Shown: positions 8,140 to 17,291 of the stretch, in pieces
Numbering within the stretch: position 1 is the first letter of the stretch
Layout: every line of letters begins with the position of its first letter
From: Candidatus Hydrogenedens sp.
GTDB lineage: Bacteria > Hydrogenedentota > Hydrogenedentia > Hydrogenedentales > JAEUWI01
Length of the DNA stretch: 64,000 nt
NCBI GenBank assembly: GCA_016125095.1
Contig: WGMK01000019.1
Location: 1 to 64,000 of the forward strand
Direction: 5' to 3'
Translations under genes and position numbers: made by a program
The notes under the pieces: model-generated
What the model was told of the DNA's origin: nothing
The model's input: the letters and a program-made list of their open reading frames with translations, nothing else
The model's database searches: none

Positions 8140-8231
8140 GGAGACCTTACGGTCAGGCGAGTGGCACGGTCAGGAGACCGGCCACAGCAGTGCTCTCGCG
8201 AGGACAGGTTTCCGAGACCGGCTACAGCGGT
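8140..8231 (-). repeat. dispersed repeat, two degenerate units (copies D and E)
   Basis: On the minus strand there are two units, each beginning CGCTGT or GCTGTGG followed by CCGGTCTC. The first continues CTGACCGTGCCAC and ends CTGACCGTAAGGTCTCC; the second continues GGAAACCTGTCC. They share GCTGTGG and GTCTCCTGACC with the hairpins near the window start. I see no gene from here to 8417. Confidence 0.55.
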
Positions 8232-8417
8232 GCAATAAAAAACGCCCGTAAGCGGGGTGGCATAGAAGGGCTCCACTTGCCCAAGATCCCAAGTCCCGCT
8301 CAGGGCGATTCGCTTTTCATGCTACGCTGCGGGGACGGTAATGTCAATAGAGTCTCGCCGAACACGCTTGCTGTCCTTGGCGCACTTGGCGTCTTCGCGT
8401 GAGAACGCTTCGCCTCC

Positions 8418-9041
8418 TCACAGCCCCAGCGCCATGCGGCGGAATCCCGGCACGTGGCCGTGGGCGTTACGCAGATTGGCTTTCACCTCGCTGATGACGC
8501 TGAACCCGAGGCGTTCGTAGAGGGCCTGGGCGCGGGGGTTTTCGAGGGAGCAATCAAGCGTCGCGACCTTGCGTCCGCGGGCGCGGCCCTGCGCGAGGAG
8601 TTCCTGCACGAGCTGCGCGCCGAAGCCGTGGCTGCGCATTTCGGGCAGCACCCCCAGATGCGCGATGTACCACTGGTCGCCCTTGGGCGGCGGCATGAGG
8701 TGTTCCACCGCCAGCCCGCGCCGAATGACGCCGACGGACGCGGCGATGCCGAAAGCCGACACGATCTGCCGGAGGTTGACGACCATGGCGTTCGCCAGCA
8801 TGGGGGCGTCGAAGCCCGTGCCCCCGGCGACCACCCGGCCGTCTGCTACCCCCACGGTATGCACGCCGTAGCCGAATTCTCCGGGCTGCTGCCGGAGCGT
8901 GCCGCGCAGGAATCGCTGCGCGTCCACCCTGCGGCGGGGCGCGGTGAAGACGTAGTTGAAGGTGTCCGGACCCGACGCGTAGACGAGCGGCGTCAGGGCG
9001 TCGGCGTCTTCCGGCGCGGCCGGGCGGAATTGGATATTCAT
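8418..9041 (-). CDS. GNAT-family N-acetyltransferase
   Basis: The start (MNIQFRPAAPEDADALTPL) has AGGAGA about eight bases upstream and gives 207 residues. The acetyl-CoA binding core is visible as YIAHLGVLPEMRSHGFGAQL, a variant of the Q/R-x-x-G-x-G/A motif, followed by LDCSLENPRAQALYERLGF, the classic motif B of GNAT enzymes. The substrate cannot be told. It lies next to the Rhs remnant and faces away from the AlgI gene. Confidence 0.85.
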   Translation of the reverse strand: MNIQFRPAAPEDADALTPLVYASGPDTFNYVFTAPRRRVDAQRFLRGTLRQQPGEFGYGVHTVGVADGRVVAGGTGFDAPMLANAMVVNLRQIVSAFGIAASVGVIRRGLAVEHLMPPPKGDQWYIAHLGVLPEMRSHGFGAQLVQELLAQGRARGRKVATLDCSLENPRAQALYERLGFSVISEVKANLRNAHGHVPGFRRMALGL

Positions 9042-9175
9042 GCGGATCGGTCTCCTGGGGCTTGGCACGCGGAGCATACGCAATCCTCCGGTGCTGATAC
9101 GAGGGCGAGCCGGGGCTAGTACCCGCGCGGGCCGATGGCCTAGAATGCCCGCTTACGCGCTGGACGGGAAGGACC

Positions 9176-10612
9176 ATGGTTTTCAGTTCCCCGACATTTT
9201 TGTTCGCATTTCTGCCGCTTTGCCTGGCGGTCTATCTCGTGCTGCCGCGCGCGCTGAAGAATTCCTGGCTGCTGGTGCTGAGCCTGATTTTCTACGCCTG
9301 GGGCGAGCAGCAGTGGGTGGCCCTGATGCTGCTCTCCATCGCGGGCAACTACGTGTTCGGGATGCTGGTGGATCGCTTCCGCGGCAATCCGCGGCGTGCG
9401 GGGGCGGTGATCGCAGCCACCGTGGTGTTCAATCTCGGGCTGCTGGCCTGGTTCAAATACGCGAACTTTCTCACCGATAACCTGAATTCGGCGCTGGGGC
9501 TGGCGGGTCTCGACCCGGTCGTCATCGAACCCGTACACCTGCCCATTGGTATTTCCTTCTTTACCTTTCAGGCCATGTCGTATGTGATCGATGTCTACCG
9601 CGGCGACGGTACGGTGGAGCGCAATCCCTTGAACCTGGGGCTGTATATCGCGCTGTTTCCGCAGCTTATCGCGGGACCAATCGTGCGGTTTCAGGACATC
9701 TACGAGCAGCTCCGCGAGCGCGCGGTTACGCTCGACGGCTTCGCCTACGGCATTCAGCGCTTCGTGATCGGCCTGGCCAAAAAGGTGCTGATCGCCAATG
9801 TGATGGCCCTGCCCGCCGACGAGATTTTCAACCTGCCGTCGTCCGAACTTACGCCTGCACTGGCCTGGCTCGGCGTGGTCTGCTACACCTTCCAAATTTA
9901 TTTCGACTTCTCCGGCTACTCGGACATGGCCATCGGGCTCGGGCACCTGTTCGGCTTCCGGTTCCTGGAGAATTTCCGCTATCCCTACGTGGCGCGGAGC
10001 ATCACCGATTTCTGGCGCCGGTGGCACATCTCGCTGTCCACCTGGTTCCGCGATTATCTCTACATCCCCCTCGGCGGCAATCGCGTGTCGAAGCGGCGGA
10101 ACTACCTGAATTTGTGGCTCGTGTTCTTTCTCTGCGGGCTGTGGCACGGCGCCAGCTGGGCCTTTGTGGTGTGGGGCATGTACCACGGCGCGCTGCTCGT
10201 GCTCGAGCGCGTGTTCTTGGCGGGCCTGCTCGATCGCGCCGGCCGCCCGGTCCAGCACGCCTACACCATGCTGGCATTCATGATTGGATGGGTATTCTTC
10301 CGCGCCGAGACCCTGCCGGAAGCCTTCGCCATGCTGTCCGCCATGGCCGGATTCGCCGCGGGCGACGGTACGCTGCACTACACGGCCCTGTATCTCAACA
10401 CCGAAGTCGCGCTGACCCTGGTCATCGCCACGATTGGTGCAACGCCCGTGGTGCCTGCGCTTCAGGCCGCCTGGAGCAAGCGCGCGACGTCACCCGGATA
10501 CGAACATCTCAATGGGGTCGCCGCCATCGCAGTGCTCGGCGTGGTGTTCATTTACACGGCCGTACACCTGTCGGCTTCGACCTATAATCCGTTTATTTAT
10601 TTCCGTTTTTAG
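9176..10612 (+). CDS. MBOAT-family O-acyltransferase, AlgI-like
   Basis: The 478-residue polytopic membrane protein follows AlgI along its whole length. It starts MVFSSPTFLFAFLPL and has LPIGISFFTFQAMSYVIDVY in the middle. ITDFWRRWHISLSTWFRDYL contains His284, and FFLCGLWHGASW contains His324, the position of the essential histidine of AlgI. AlgI moves acetyl groups across the inner membrane to the AlgJ/AlgX/AlgF group for O-acetylation of an exported polysaccharide. Only an AlgJ-like partner follows (24 bp gap); no alginate polymerase is present, so the acceptor glycan must be made elsewhere. Confidence 0.93.
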   Translation: MVFSSPTFLFAFLPLCLAVYLVLPRALKNSWLLVLSLIFYAWGEQQWVALMLLSIAGNYVFGMLVDRFRGNPRRAGAVIAATVVFNLGLLAWFKYANFLTDNLNSALGLAGLDPVVIEPVHLPIGISFFTFQAMSYVIDVYRGDGTVERNPLNLGLYIALFPQLIAGPIVRFQDIYEQLRERAVTLDGFAYGIQRFVIGLAKKVLIANVMALPADEIFNLPSSELTPALAWLGVVCYTFQIYFDFSGYSDMAIGLGHLFGFRFLENFRYPYVARSITDFWRRWHISLSTWFRDYLYIPLGGNRVSKRRNYLNLWLVFFLCGLWHGASWAFVVWGMYHGALLVLERVFLAGLLDRAGRPVQHAYTMLAFMIGWVFFRAETLPEAFAMLSAMAGFAAGDGTLHYTALYLNTEVALTLVIATIGATPVVPALQAAWSKRATSPGYEHLNGVAAIAVLGVVFIYTAVHLSASTYNPFIYFRF

Positions 10613-10636
10613 CGGTATTAATCAAAGAGGCGATTC

Positions 10637-11814
10637 GTGACCAAGCGGCTTTATCAGTGGACTTTGTGCGTCGGTTTCGTGGGGGGCTTACTGCTGCCCA
10701 CGGCCGACAAGCTGCTGGATTTCGATCCGGCGCCGCAGCTCTATGAAAACCGCGTCTTGAATGTTCTGCCCAAGCTTGAGCCCACGTGGGACAGCCTCGT
10801 GTCCTATCCGCAGCGCTTCAACGACTACATGGGCGACAACTTCGGTCTCCGGCGTATGCTGGTGTGTTCGTACTACTGGACCCGCCTCGAACTGTTCGGC
10901 AACAACATGGGGGACCGGGTGCTCATCGGCACACAGGACGACCTGTTTCTGAATGCTGGGGGCGGGCTGGCCGACCTCTGGCGCGCGGCTACGACGCCCT
11001 ACAACCAAGAGCAGTTGAGCGGGTGGACAAATGCGTTGCTCGAGCGGCACCGCTACATGCAGGCGCGCGGCGGCGCGTACCTATTTTTCGTCATCCCGGA
11101 TCGCCAGACGGTCTACCCCGAAAGTCTGCCGGCCCGGGTGAAGGCCTCGGCCCGTCCCACGCGCAAGCAGCAACTCGAAGCGCACTTGGCGGAGCACGCC
11201 CCTGAACTGGCCACGATTGATGCGACCAGAATTTTGGTCGAGGGCAAGCAGGCGCACCCGACCTATCCGAAGACCAACTCGCATTGGAACCACTACGGCG
11301 CGTTTCTGGTGTATCGCGAAATCATGAATCGCCTGGACGAACGCTACCCGGCGCTGAAGCCGCATGAACTGGACGACTACGACATGGTCTGGAAAGAAAC
11401 CTCCGGCCAGATTCTTTCCGAGATGATGGCGATGCAGGTTTACCTGACCGATACCGACGTGGACCTGATTCCCAAGTTTCCGCAACGCGCCAAGAAGACG
11501 GGGGAGACGCTCTACCCGTCCATCGCGGGAAAATCCGGCCGTCCTGCCTGGATTCCCTACGCGCTGGAAACCGGCAATCCGGAATTGCCGCGGGCGGTGC
11601 TGCTCGCCGATTCCTTCGAGTCGGCGCTGACGCCATTCCTCGCGGAGCATTTCTCGCGGCTCGTGGTGTACCGCCAGAACGAATTCGACCCCGAGATCAT
11701 GCGTATCGAGCAGCCGGACATCGTGATTCAGATGCGCTCAGAACAGTTCTGCATGTTCGTGAACCCGGCCAACGACCCCGCCATCCGCGAGGCCGCCGGG
11801 CCGGGAAAAACGAA

Positions 11815-11818
<4 letters not shown>
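10637..11818 (+). CDS. AlgJ/AlgX-like SGNH acetyltransferase
   Basis: The 393-residue product has an N-terminal membrane or signal segment (about residues 5-22) and an ALGX/AlgJ-type SGNH domain. Landmarks are YPQRFNDYMGDNFGLRR, YLFFVIPDRQTVYPE, TNSHWNHYGAF at residues 214-223, and LLADSFESAL, which supplies the candidate catalytic Ser. In AlgJ and AlgX the motif before HW is T-D-x-H-W. Here the Asp position is Asn215, so the catalytic triad may be altered. It follows the AlgI-like gene in the same operon and should act on the periplasmic side as the acceptor-specific acetyltransferase. Its stop codon overlaps that of trpG on the other strand. Confidence 0.85.
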
Positions 11819-12389
<571 letters not shown>

Positions 12390-12393
<4 letters not shown>

Positions 12394-13871
12394 GATTCGA
12401 GGCCCTTCTCGGCGAAATCCACCGCGCGGAACAGCGCGGTCGCCTTGTTCACCGTCTCCTGGTATTCGCTCTTGGGGTCACTGTCGTAAACGATGCCGGC
12501 GCCCGCCTGGCAATAGGCCGTGCCGTCCTTCACCACCATCGTGCGGATGAGGATGCAGGTGTCCATGTCGCCGGCATAGCTGATGTAGCCGCAGCCGCCG
12601 GAATAGGGGCCGCGCCGTACGGGCTCCAGCTCGTCGATGATTTCCATCGCGCGGATTTTCGGCGCGCCGCTCACGGTGCCCATGGGAAAGGTGGCCGCGA
12701 GCGCGTCGAAAGCGTCGCAGTCGTCCTTCATCTGGCCCGCCACCTCGCTCACGATATGCATCACGTGCGAGTACCGCTCGATGACCATGAGCTTGTCGGA
12801 CACCGGGGCGACGGTGCCCGGCTTGCTGATGCGGCCCACGTCGTTGCGGCCGAGGTCCACCAGCATGATGTGCTCCGCCACTTCCTTCTGGTCGGCCAAC
12901 AGGTCGCGCTCGTAGGCGGCGTCCTCCTCGGCGTTCTTGCCACGCGGCCTCGTGCCCGCAATCGGGCGCACCATGGCGGTGCCGTGCTGCACGCGGGTCA
13001 TCACTTCGGGGCTCGAGCCCACCAGCGAAAACTCCGGGTACTGAATCAGCAGCATGTAGGGCGAGGGATTGATACAGCGAAGCGCGCGGTAGAGTGTGAC
13101 CGGGTCGGCCTGGGTCTCGCGGCTGAAGCGCTGCGACAGCACGACCTGGAAGATATCGCCGGCCTTGATGTATTCCTTCGCCGCTTCGACCGCCGCGCAG
13201 AAATCGGGCTCGTTAAAATTCGATTGCAGGGGAGAGGGGGCGTCGGCAACCGGGGGATGGGGGACTTCCAGCGGACCGCGCAGGCGCGCCTCGATCTCCG
13301 CGATTTTCTCGGCGCCGCGGTCGTATTCCGCGTCGGCGTTGCCGTGCGCATGCACGTTCGACACGATCTTAATCTTGTTGTTCACGTGGTCGAAGATCAC
13401 GATGGTATCGGTGATCACGAAGTACAGGTCGGGCAGGTTCAGCGTGTCCGGGTTCTTGTCGGGCAGCTGCTCGAAAAAGCGGACCTGATCGTAGGACATG
13501 TAGCCCACGGCGCCGCCGTGGAATTCCGGCAGGCCCGGCATTTCCACCGGATGATAAGCCGCCATCAGCTTGCGCAGTTCCGAAAGCGGGTCGTCGGACT
13601 CGAACTGCTCCACCTCGCCCCGGCGGATGATTTCCACATGCCGCCCCTTCGAGCGGAACACGATGGAGGGATTCGCGCCGAGAAAGCTGTACTGGCCGAC
13701 GAACGCAGCCTGCTCGACGCTTTCGAAGAGGAACGAGCGGTCGTGTCCCTTCGACAGCTTGATGTAGGCGGACACCGGGGTTTCCAGGTCCGCTACGATT
13801 TCCTTGTAAACTGGCACTAGCGCGCCCGGCTGGGCGAGGGTGCGGAAGTCCTCACGAGAGGGATGCAGCAT
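12390..13871 (-). CDS. trpE: Anthranilate synthase component I
   Basis: The 493-residue chorismate-using enzyme has the N-terminal feedback-site region VSAYIKLSKGHDRSFLFESV and the catalytic half with PYMLLIQYPEFSLVGSSPE, RPIAGTRPRG, LVDLGRNDVGR and FPMGTVSGAPKIRAM. The N-terminal L-F-E-S-V-E element favours TrpE over PabB. It makes anthranilate from chorismate with ammonia from TrpG, the first step of tryptophan synthesis. It lies 38 bp after hisI on the same strand, so histidine and tryptophan genes may share a transcript. I saw no convincing leader peptide or attenuator. Confidence 0.95.
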
Positions 13872-13909
13872 GGGTGTATTCCTGCGCCGGGCCCGGTCCG
13901 TCGCCGCTA

Positions 13910-14275
13910 TTATTTCGCGGCCACGCCGTCGCCGTCCAGCGTAATGGTTTCGTCGAATCCGACCTTGCGGTAAAAACAGCTTGTCTCATTCGTGTGGCAG
14001 GTGGGCCCGACGGGGTCGCACAATAGCACCAGCGCGTCGCCATCGCAATCGATGCGCACTTCCTTCACGTGCAGCACGTTCCCCGAGGATTCGCCCTTCA
14101 GCCACAGCTTCTGCCGCGAGCGCGACCAGAAAACCGCCCGCCGTTCCTGCAGGGTCATCCCCAGCGATTCCCGGTTCATATAGCCGAGCATCAGCACCTG
14201 CCCCGTCTCGTGGTGCTGAATCACCGCCGCGATGAGGCCCTTGTCGTCGAATTTAAGCAGGTCGTCCAGTTGCAT
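13910..14275 (-). CDS. hisI: Phosphoribosyl-AMP cyclohydrolase
   Basis: The 121-residue product (start MQLDDLLKFD; an ATG eight codons upstream is possible) is a stand-alone HisI. It has AVFWSRSRQKLWLKGE, the metal motif DCDGDALVLL (Asp76, Cys77, Asp78, Asp80) and PTCHTNETSCFY (Cys93, Cys100), which supply the Zn and Mg ligands. It opens the adenine ring of phosphoribosyl-AMP, the third step of histidine synthesis. HisE is not fused to it and not seen nearby. A palindromic repeat separates it from hisF. Confidence 0.96.
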   Translation of the reverse strand: MQLDDLLKFDDKGLIAAVIQHHETGQVLMLGYMNRESLGMTLQERRAVFWSRSRQKLWLKGESSGNVLHVKEVRIDCDGDALVLLCDPVGPTCHTNETSCFYRKVGFDETITLDGDGVAAK

Positions 14276-14291
14276 GATATTTCTTTCTTGG

Positions 14292-14473
14292 TTCACCACA
14301 GAGGCACGGAGGGCACCGAGAAGAAGAGAAGATAATTAGACAGGATTTACAAGATTTACAGGATTAAAGAGGCGCAAGGCGTTGGCTTTCTTCAATTCAA
14401 AATCCTGTCAATCCTGTTAATCCTGTCAAAATACTCTTTGTTTTCTCCGTGTCCTCCGTGCCTCTGTGGTGAA
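14292..14473. repeat. Large imperfect palindrome (nested inverted repeats) between hisF and hisI
   Basis: The outer arms, TTCACCACAGAGGCACGGAG and its complement ending at 14473, enclose inner arms. The inner arms are built from tandem GACAGGATT/TTACAGGATT-type 9-mers (14339-14365) and their complement (14401-14427). The whole 182-bp unit could fold into one long hairpin. It resembles a non-autonomous, dispersed intergenic element and leaves no room for a gene. Confidence 0.75.
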
Positions 14474-14481
14474 ACTACTCC

Positions 14482-15249
14482 CTATATGCGCACAGCGACC
14501 CCGTGTTCGCGCAGGTAATCGCGCGCCTGTTCGATGGTGTATTCCTGAAAGTGGAAGATGCTTGCCGCCAGGGCTGCGTCGGCACCGCCTTCCTGCAGCG
14601 CTGCGCGGAGGTGGTCCAGCGTGCCGGCGCCGCCGCTGGCGATGACCGGTACCTCCACCGCATCCGCCACGCGGCGGGTTAACTCGATGTCGTAACCGGC
14701 CTTGGTGCCATCCGCATCCATGCACGTCAGCAGGATTTCACCCGCGCCGCGCTCGGCGGCTTCCTGCGCCCACTCAACGGGCTCCAGTTCGGTGGCGCGT
14801 CCGCCGTCGCGGCCGCCGTGGCTTTTCACCAGGTAGGTGCCGTCCGGCTTCTTTTTCGCGTCGATAGCCACGACGATGCACTGCGAGCCGAAGCGCTCGG
14901 CTGCCTCGGTGATGAACTCCGGATTTTGAATCGCGGGCGTATTTACCGACACCTTGTCCGCGCCCGCATTCAGCAGGTTCCGGATGTGGTCGATGGTGCG
15001 GATGCCGCCGCCCACGCAGAGCGGCATGAAGACCTGCTCCGAGGTGCGGCGCACCACGTCCAGCATGGTGTCCCGGTTGTCGGTCGAGGCCTGGATGTCC
15101 AGAAACACGAGTTCGTCCGCGCGCTCGAGGTCGTAGCGCTTGGCGATTTCCACGGGGTCGCCCGCGTCGCGGAGTCCGAGAAACTGTACGCCCTTTACGA
15201 CGCGCCCCTCCGCGACATCCAGGCAGGGAATGATTCGTTTGGCCAGCAT
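14482..15249 (-). CDS. hisF: Imidazole glycerol phosphate synthase subunit HisF
   Basis: The 255-residue TIM barrel has the catalytic pair Asp11 (in MLAKRIIPCLDV) and Asp130 (in CIVVAIDAK). It also has the phosphate loops PLCVGGGIRT and VIASGGAGTLDHL. It joins ammonia from HisH to PRFAR, giving imidazole glycerol phosphate and AICAR. Its partner hisH is not in the window. It lies 22 bp after the AmaP-like gene on the same strand. Confidence 0.97.
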   Translation of the reverse strand: MLAKRIIPCLDVAEGRVVKGVQFLGLRDAGDPVEIAKRYDLERADELVFLDIQASTDNRDTMLDVVRRTSEQVFMPLCVGGGIRTIDHIRNLLNAGADKVSVNTPAIQNPEFITEAAERFGSQCIVVAIDAKKKPDGTYLVKSHGGRDGGRATELEPVEWAQEAAERGAGEILLTCMDADGTKAGYDIELTRRVADAVEVPVIASGGAGTLDHLRAALQEGGADAALAASIFHFQEYTIEQARDYLREHGVAVRI

Positions 15250-15271
15250 TCGATTCGTTACTTTCCAGACT

Positions 15272-16807
15272 CTAAAAGAAGCCCCAGCGCTTGATCTCGG
15301 TCTTCGGTTCCTCAGGCGCGCTTTCGTTCCGAGCGGCGAAACCCGGATCGACCAGCGACGGCGCGGCGGCTTCCGCCTCGGCTTCCAGGGCTTCGAGTCC
15401 CAGCCCAGACGCCTCGGTATCGTCCTCTTCCAAGGCGACCGCCGCCGTATCCTCGTCGCTCTCTTCGACCGCCGCCATCAGATCCATGCGCTCGAGCCCG
15501 CGTTCCTCGGCGTCCTGCGTCAGCAAGGACTCTTCTTCCACGGTTTCCTCGTCGTCTTCCTCCGCCTCGGACTCTTCGTGGTCGAGTACAGCGAAAGCCG
15601 TTTCGCCGATTTCGGCAGCCTCGGAGTGGTAGGGGTCCGGGTCGGCATCGCCGCGCCAGAACGCCTCGCGTTCTTCTACCAGATGGTCATGCGCATGCGT
15701 CTCCTGCGCGGGGCCCTCCATCCACGAGGCATCCTCCGCGCCGGATTCTTCGGCCTCGGGGTCCTGCGTGCTCGAGCCGAACAGGGCATTCACGTCGGAT
15801 TCCGTGCTCTCGGCCGAGGCCGGAGCGTCGTCGTTCAGCGGCGGGAGGCCGAAATCGTTGTCGGTTTCAAACGACTCCGTCGTCGCGGCGGCCTGCAAGG
15901 CGTCGTCCTCAAGCGGGGGGAGCGGCGCAACGACGTCGTCATCACTACCCGTCTGCGGGGCGGTATCCACGTCCTCCTCGTCAGCAGCGTCGCTCTCATC
16001 GTCGCTCTCATCGTCGCCATCCTGCTCTGCCGTTCCGTCCGAAAGATACTCTTCCGGCTCGGCTTCAGCGAGCGGCGCTTCCTCATCGACAGGGGCCGGC
16101 TCCAGTTCATGCAGCATGGGGGCCACATCCTCGATTTCGGGGGACTCGATGGGGGCTTCAGTAAGGGCGGCCACGGCCGGGGCCGCCGCGATTAAGGCGT
16201 CGCGCCCTGCGAGCTTCTGCTCCAGCACGGGGCGCTTTTCGGCAATCGAGCGCGCCGCTTTCTTGGTGTCCACCTTCACGTTGTCCACATGCAGGCGCAC
16301 TTCGGCCAAGTCCTCGAGGCCGAGGATCTGGATGGCTGCCTCGGTGATGTGCTCCGTGATCAGGTTTACCGTCTGGCGGGCCGCCGCGTCGGGTTCCTGA
16401 CGCAGCGTCACGAAGGCGTCAATCACCGCGCGGCTGCGGTCCTTGCTCGGCTTCGCGACGACGCGCGCCTTGCGTACCTCGGGCATGCGCTTCAAGATGC
16501 GGGTGAGCACCTTGGCCACCGCGTCGAGCTGCACCGAGGCCTGGCCGTATTCCGTCGGGATGACCACGGCCCGGCGCTTCGAGCGGCCGGCGGGGGAAGG
16601 CGCGAAACCGACCAACCCGAACACGCCGAGTACGACGCCCGCAATCAGATAGACCAGTTCCGGATTCAGCGGCATCTGGCCTATCGCCTGCGTGTAGGCC
16701 GAATAGACTGCGCTGGTCAACGGCGTCAACTGCAAACCAAAGGCGACGAGCCATACACCCGCGGCCAGCACCAGCAGGCTGCATACCTTGAGAATAAACA
16801 TCTTCAT
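15272..16807 (-). CDS. AmaP-like membrane protein with Asp23-type domain and long acidic tail
   Basis: The 511-residue protein starts with two membrane helices (about residues 5-27 and 49-70) joined by a short loop. A folded region at about 85-190 begins IPTEYGQASVQLDAVAKVL and resembles the Asp23/DUF322 domain of AmaP, the membrane anchor of Asp23. Residues of about 200-490 are low-complexity and very rich in Glu, Asp, Ala and Ser, and the chain ends with a basic-aromatic tip (EIKRWGFF). In Firmicutes AmaP tethers Asp23 and influences envelope stress. The gene just upstream encodes a small Asp23-like protein, which supports the pairing. The acidic tail is not part of classical AmaP. Confidence 0.6.
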   Translation of the reverse strand: MKMFILKVCSLLVLAAGVWLVAFGLQLTPLTSAVYSAYTQAIGQMPLNPELVYLIAGVVLGVFGLVGFAPSPAGRSKRRAVVIPTEYGQASVQLDAVAKVLTRILKRMPEVRKARVVAKPSKDRSRAVIDAFVTLRQEPDAAARQTVNLITEHITEAAIQILGLEDLAEVRLHVDNVKVDTKKAARSIAEKRPVLEQKLAGRDALIAAAPAVAALTEAPIESPEIEDVAPMLHELEPAPVDEEAPLAEAEPEEYLSDGTAEQDGDDESDDESDAADEEDVDTAPQTGSDDDVVAPLPPLEDDALQAAATTESFETDNDFGLPPLNDDAPASAESTESDVNALFGSSTQDPEAEESGAEDASWMEGPAQETHAHDHLVEEREAFWRGDADPDPYHSEAAEIGETAFAVLDHEESEAEEDDEETVEEESLLTQDAEERGLERMDLMAAVEESDEDTAAVALEEDDTEASGLGLEALEAEAEAAAPSLVDPGFAARNESAPEEPKTEIKRWGFF

Positions 16808-16842
16808 GGCAGAAAACTCCTCTACCGAGTCGGAGAATCAGA

Positions 16843-17133
16843 TCAACTAATCTTCGTGCGCAGCTGCGTAAAGCGGATATCCGAGCGAACCAGCGGCACC
16901 GAGGCCCAGGCCTTCAGGCCTTCCTCGACGGCTTCCTCGATCGCCTCGCCCACGTCGGCGGCGCCATAGCCGCTGTCCAGCGCCAGGTCGGCCCGAAACG
17001 ACACGCCGCCGCTCTTGGCGGTCTTCACCCGCAAGCCGCCCCGGTGGATAACGAGTCCCCCGTGGAATCCGGCGACACCGGGCACCTGCAGGATGATTTC
17101 GCGCAGGCGGGCGCGCAGTTCCTTCGGGGTCAT
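16843..17133 (-). CDS. Small Asp23/Gls24-like protein
   Basis: This 96-residue protein has the Asp23-like order: a strand-rich half (GVSFRADLALDSGYGAADVG), a helix EAIEEAVEEGLKAW and a final strand (SVPLVRSDIRFTQL). Asp23 members normally read v-x-l-x-v-x-yG-x-x-i-p-e-v-a followed by a helix and v-n-V-x-V. It is upstream of the AmaP-like gene with a 35-bp gap. The pairing argues for a membrane-tethered envelope-associated complex. The family call rests on pattern and context, and similarity is weak. Confidence 0.5.
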   Translation of the reverse strand: MTPKELRARLREIILQVPGVAGFHGGLVIHRGGLRVKTAKSGGVSFRADLALDSGYGAADVGEAIEEAVEEGLKAWASVPLVRSDIRFTQLRTKIS

Positions 17134-17291
17134 GGGCAGCAGTTCCTTTCGAGGCGAGACTTCTAAGGTCTGACAACGCCGGTAAGTGTAGCAAGTCGCG
17201 ACGGCACGGCTCTAGCCTCACGGAGACCGGAAGCCACTGGCGCCGCTTTGCGATGTATTCTGCGGGCCGGTTCAAGGCGTGTCGCCAGCGC

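Noticed and set aside
8190..8402. 70-codon frame after the Rhs remnant
   Set aside because: It starts inside repeat copy D/E, has no ribosome-binding site and no recognisable motif.
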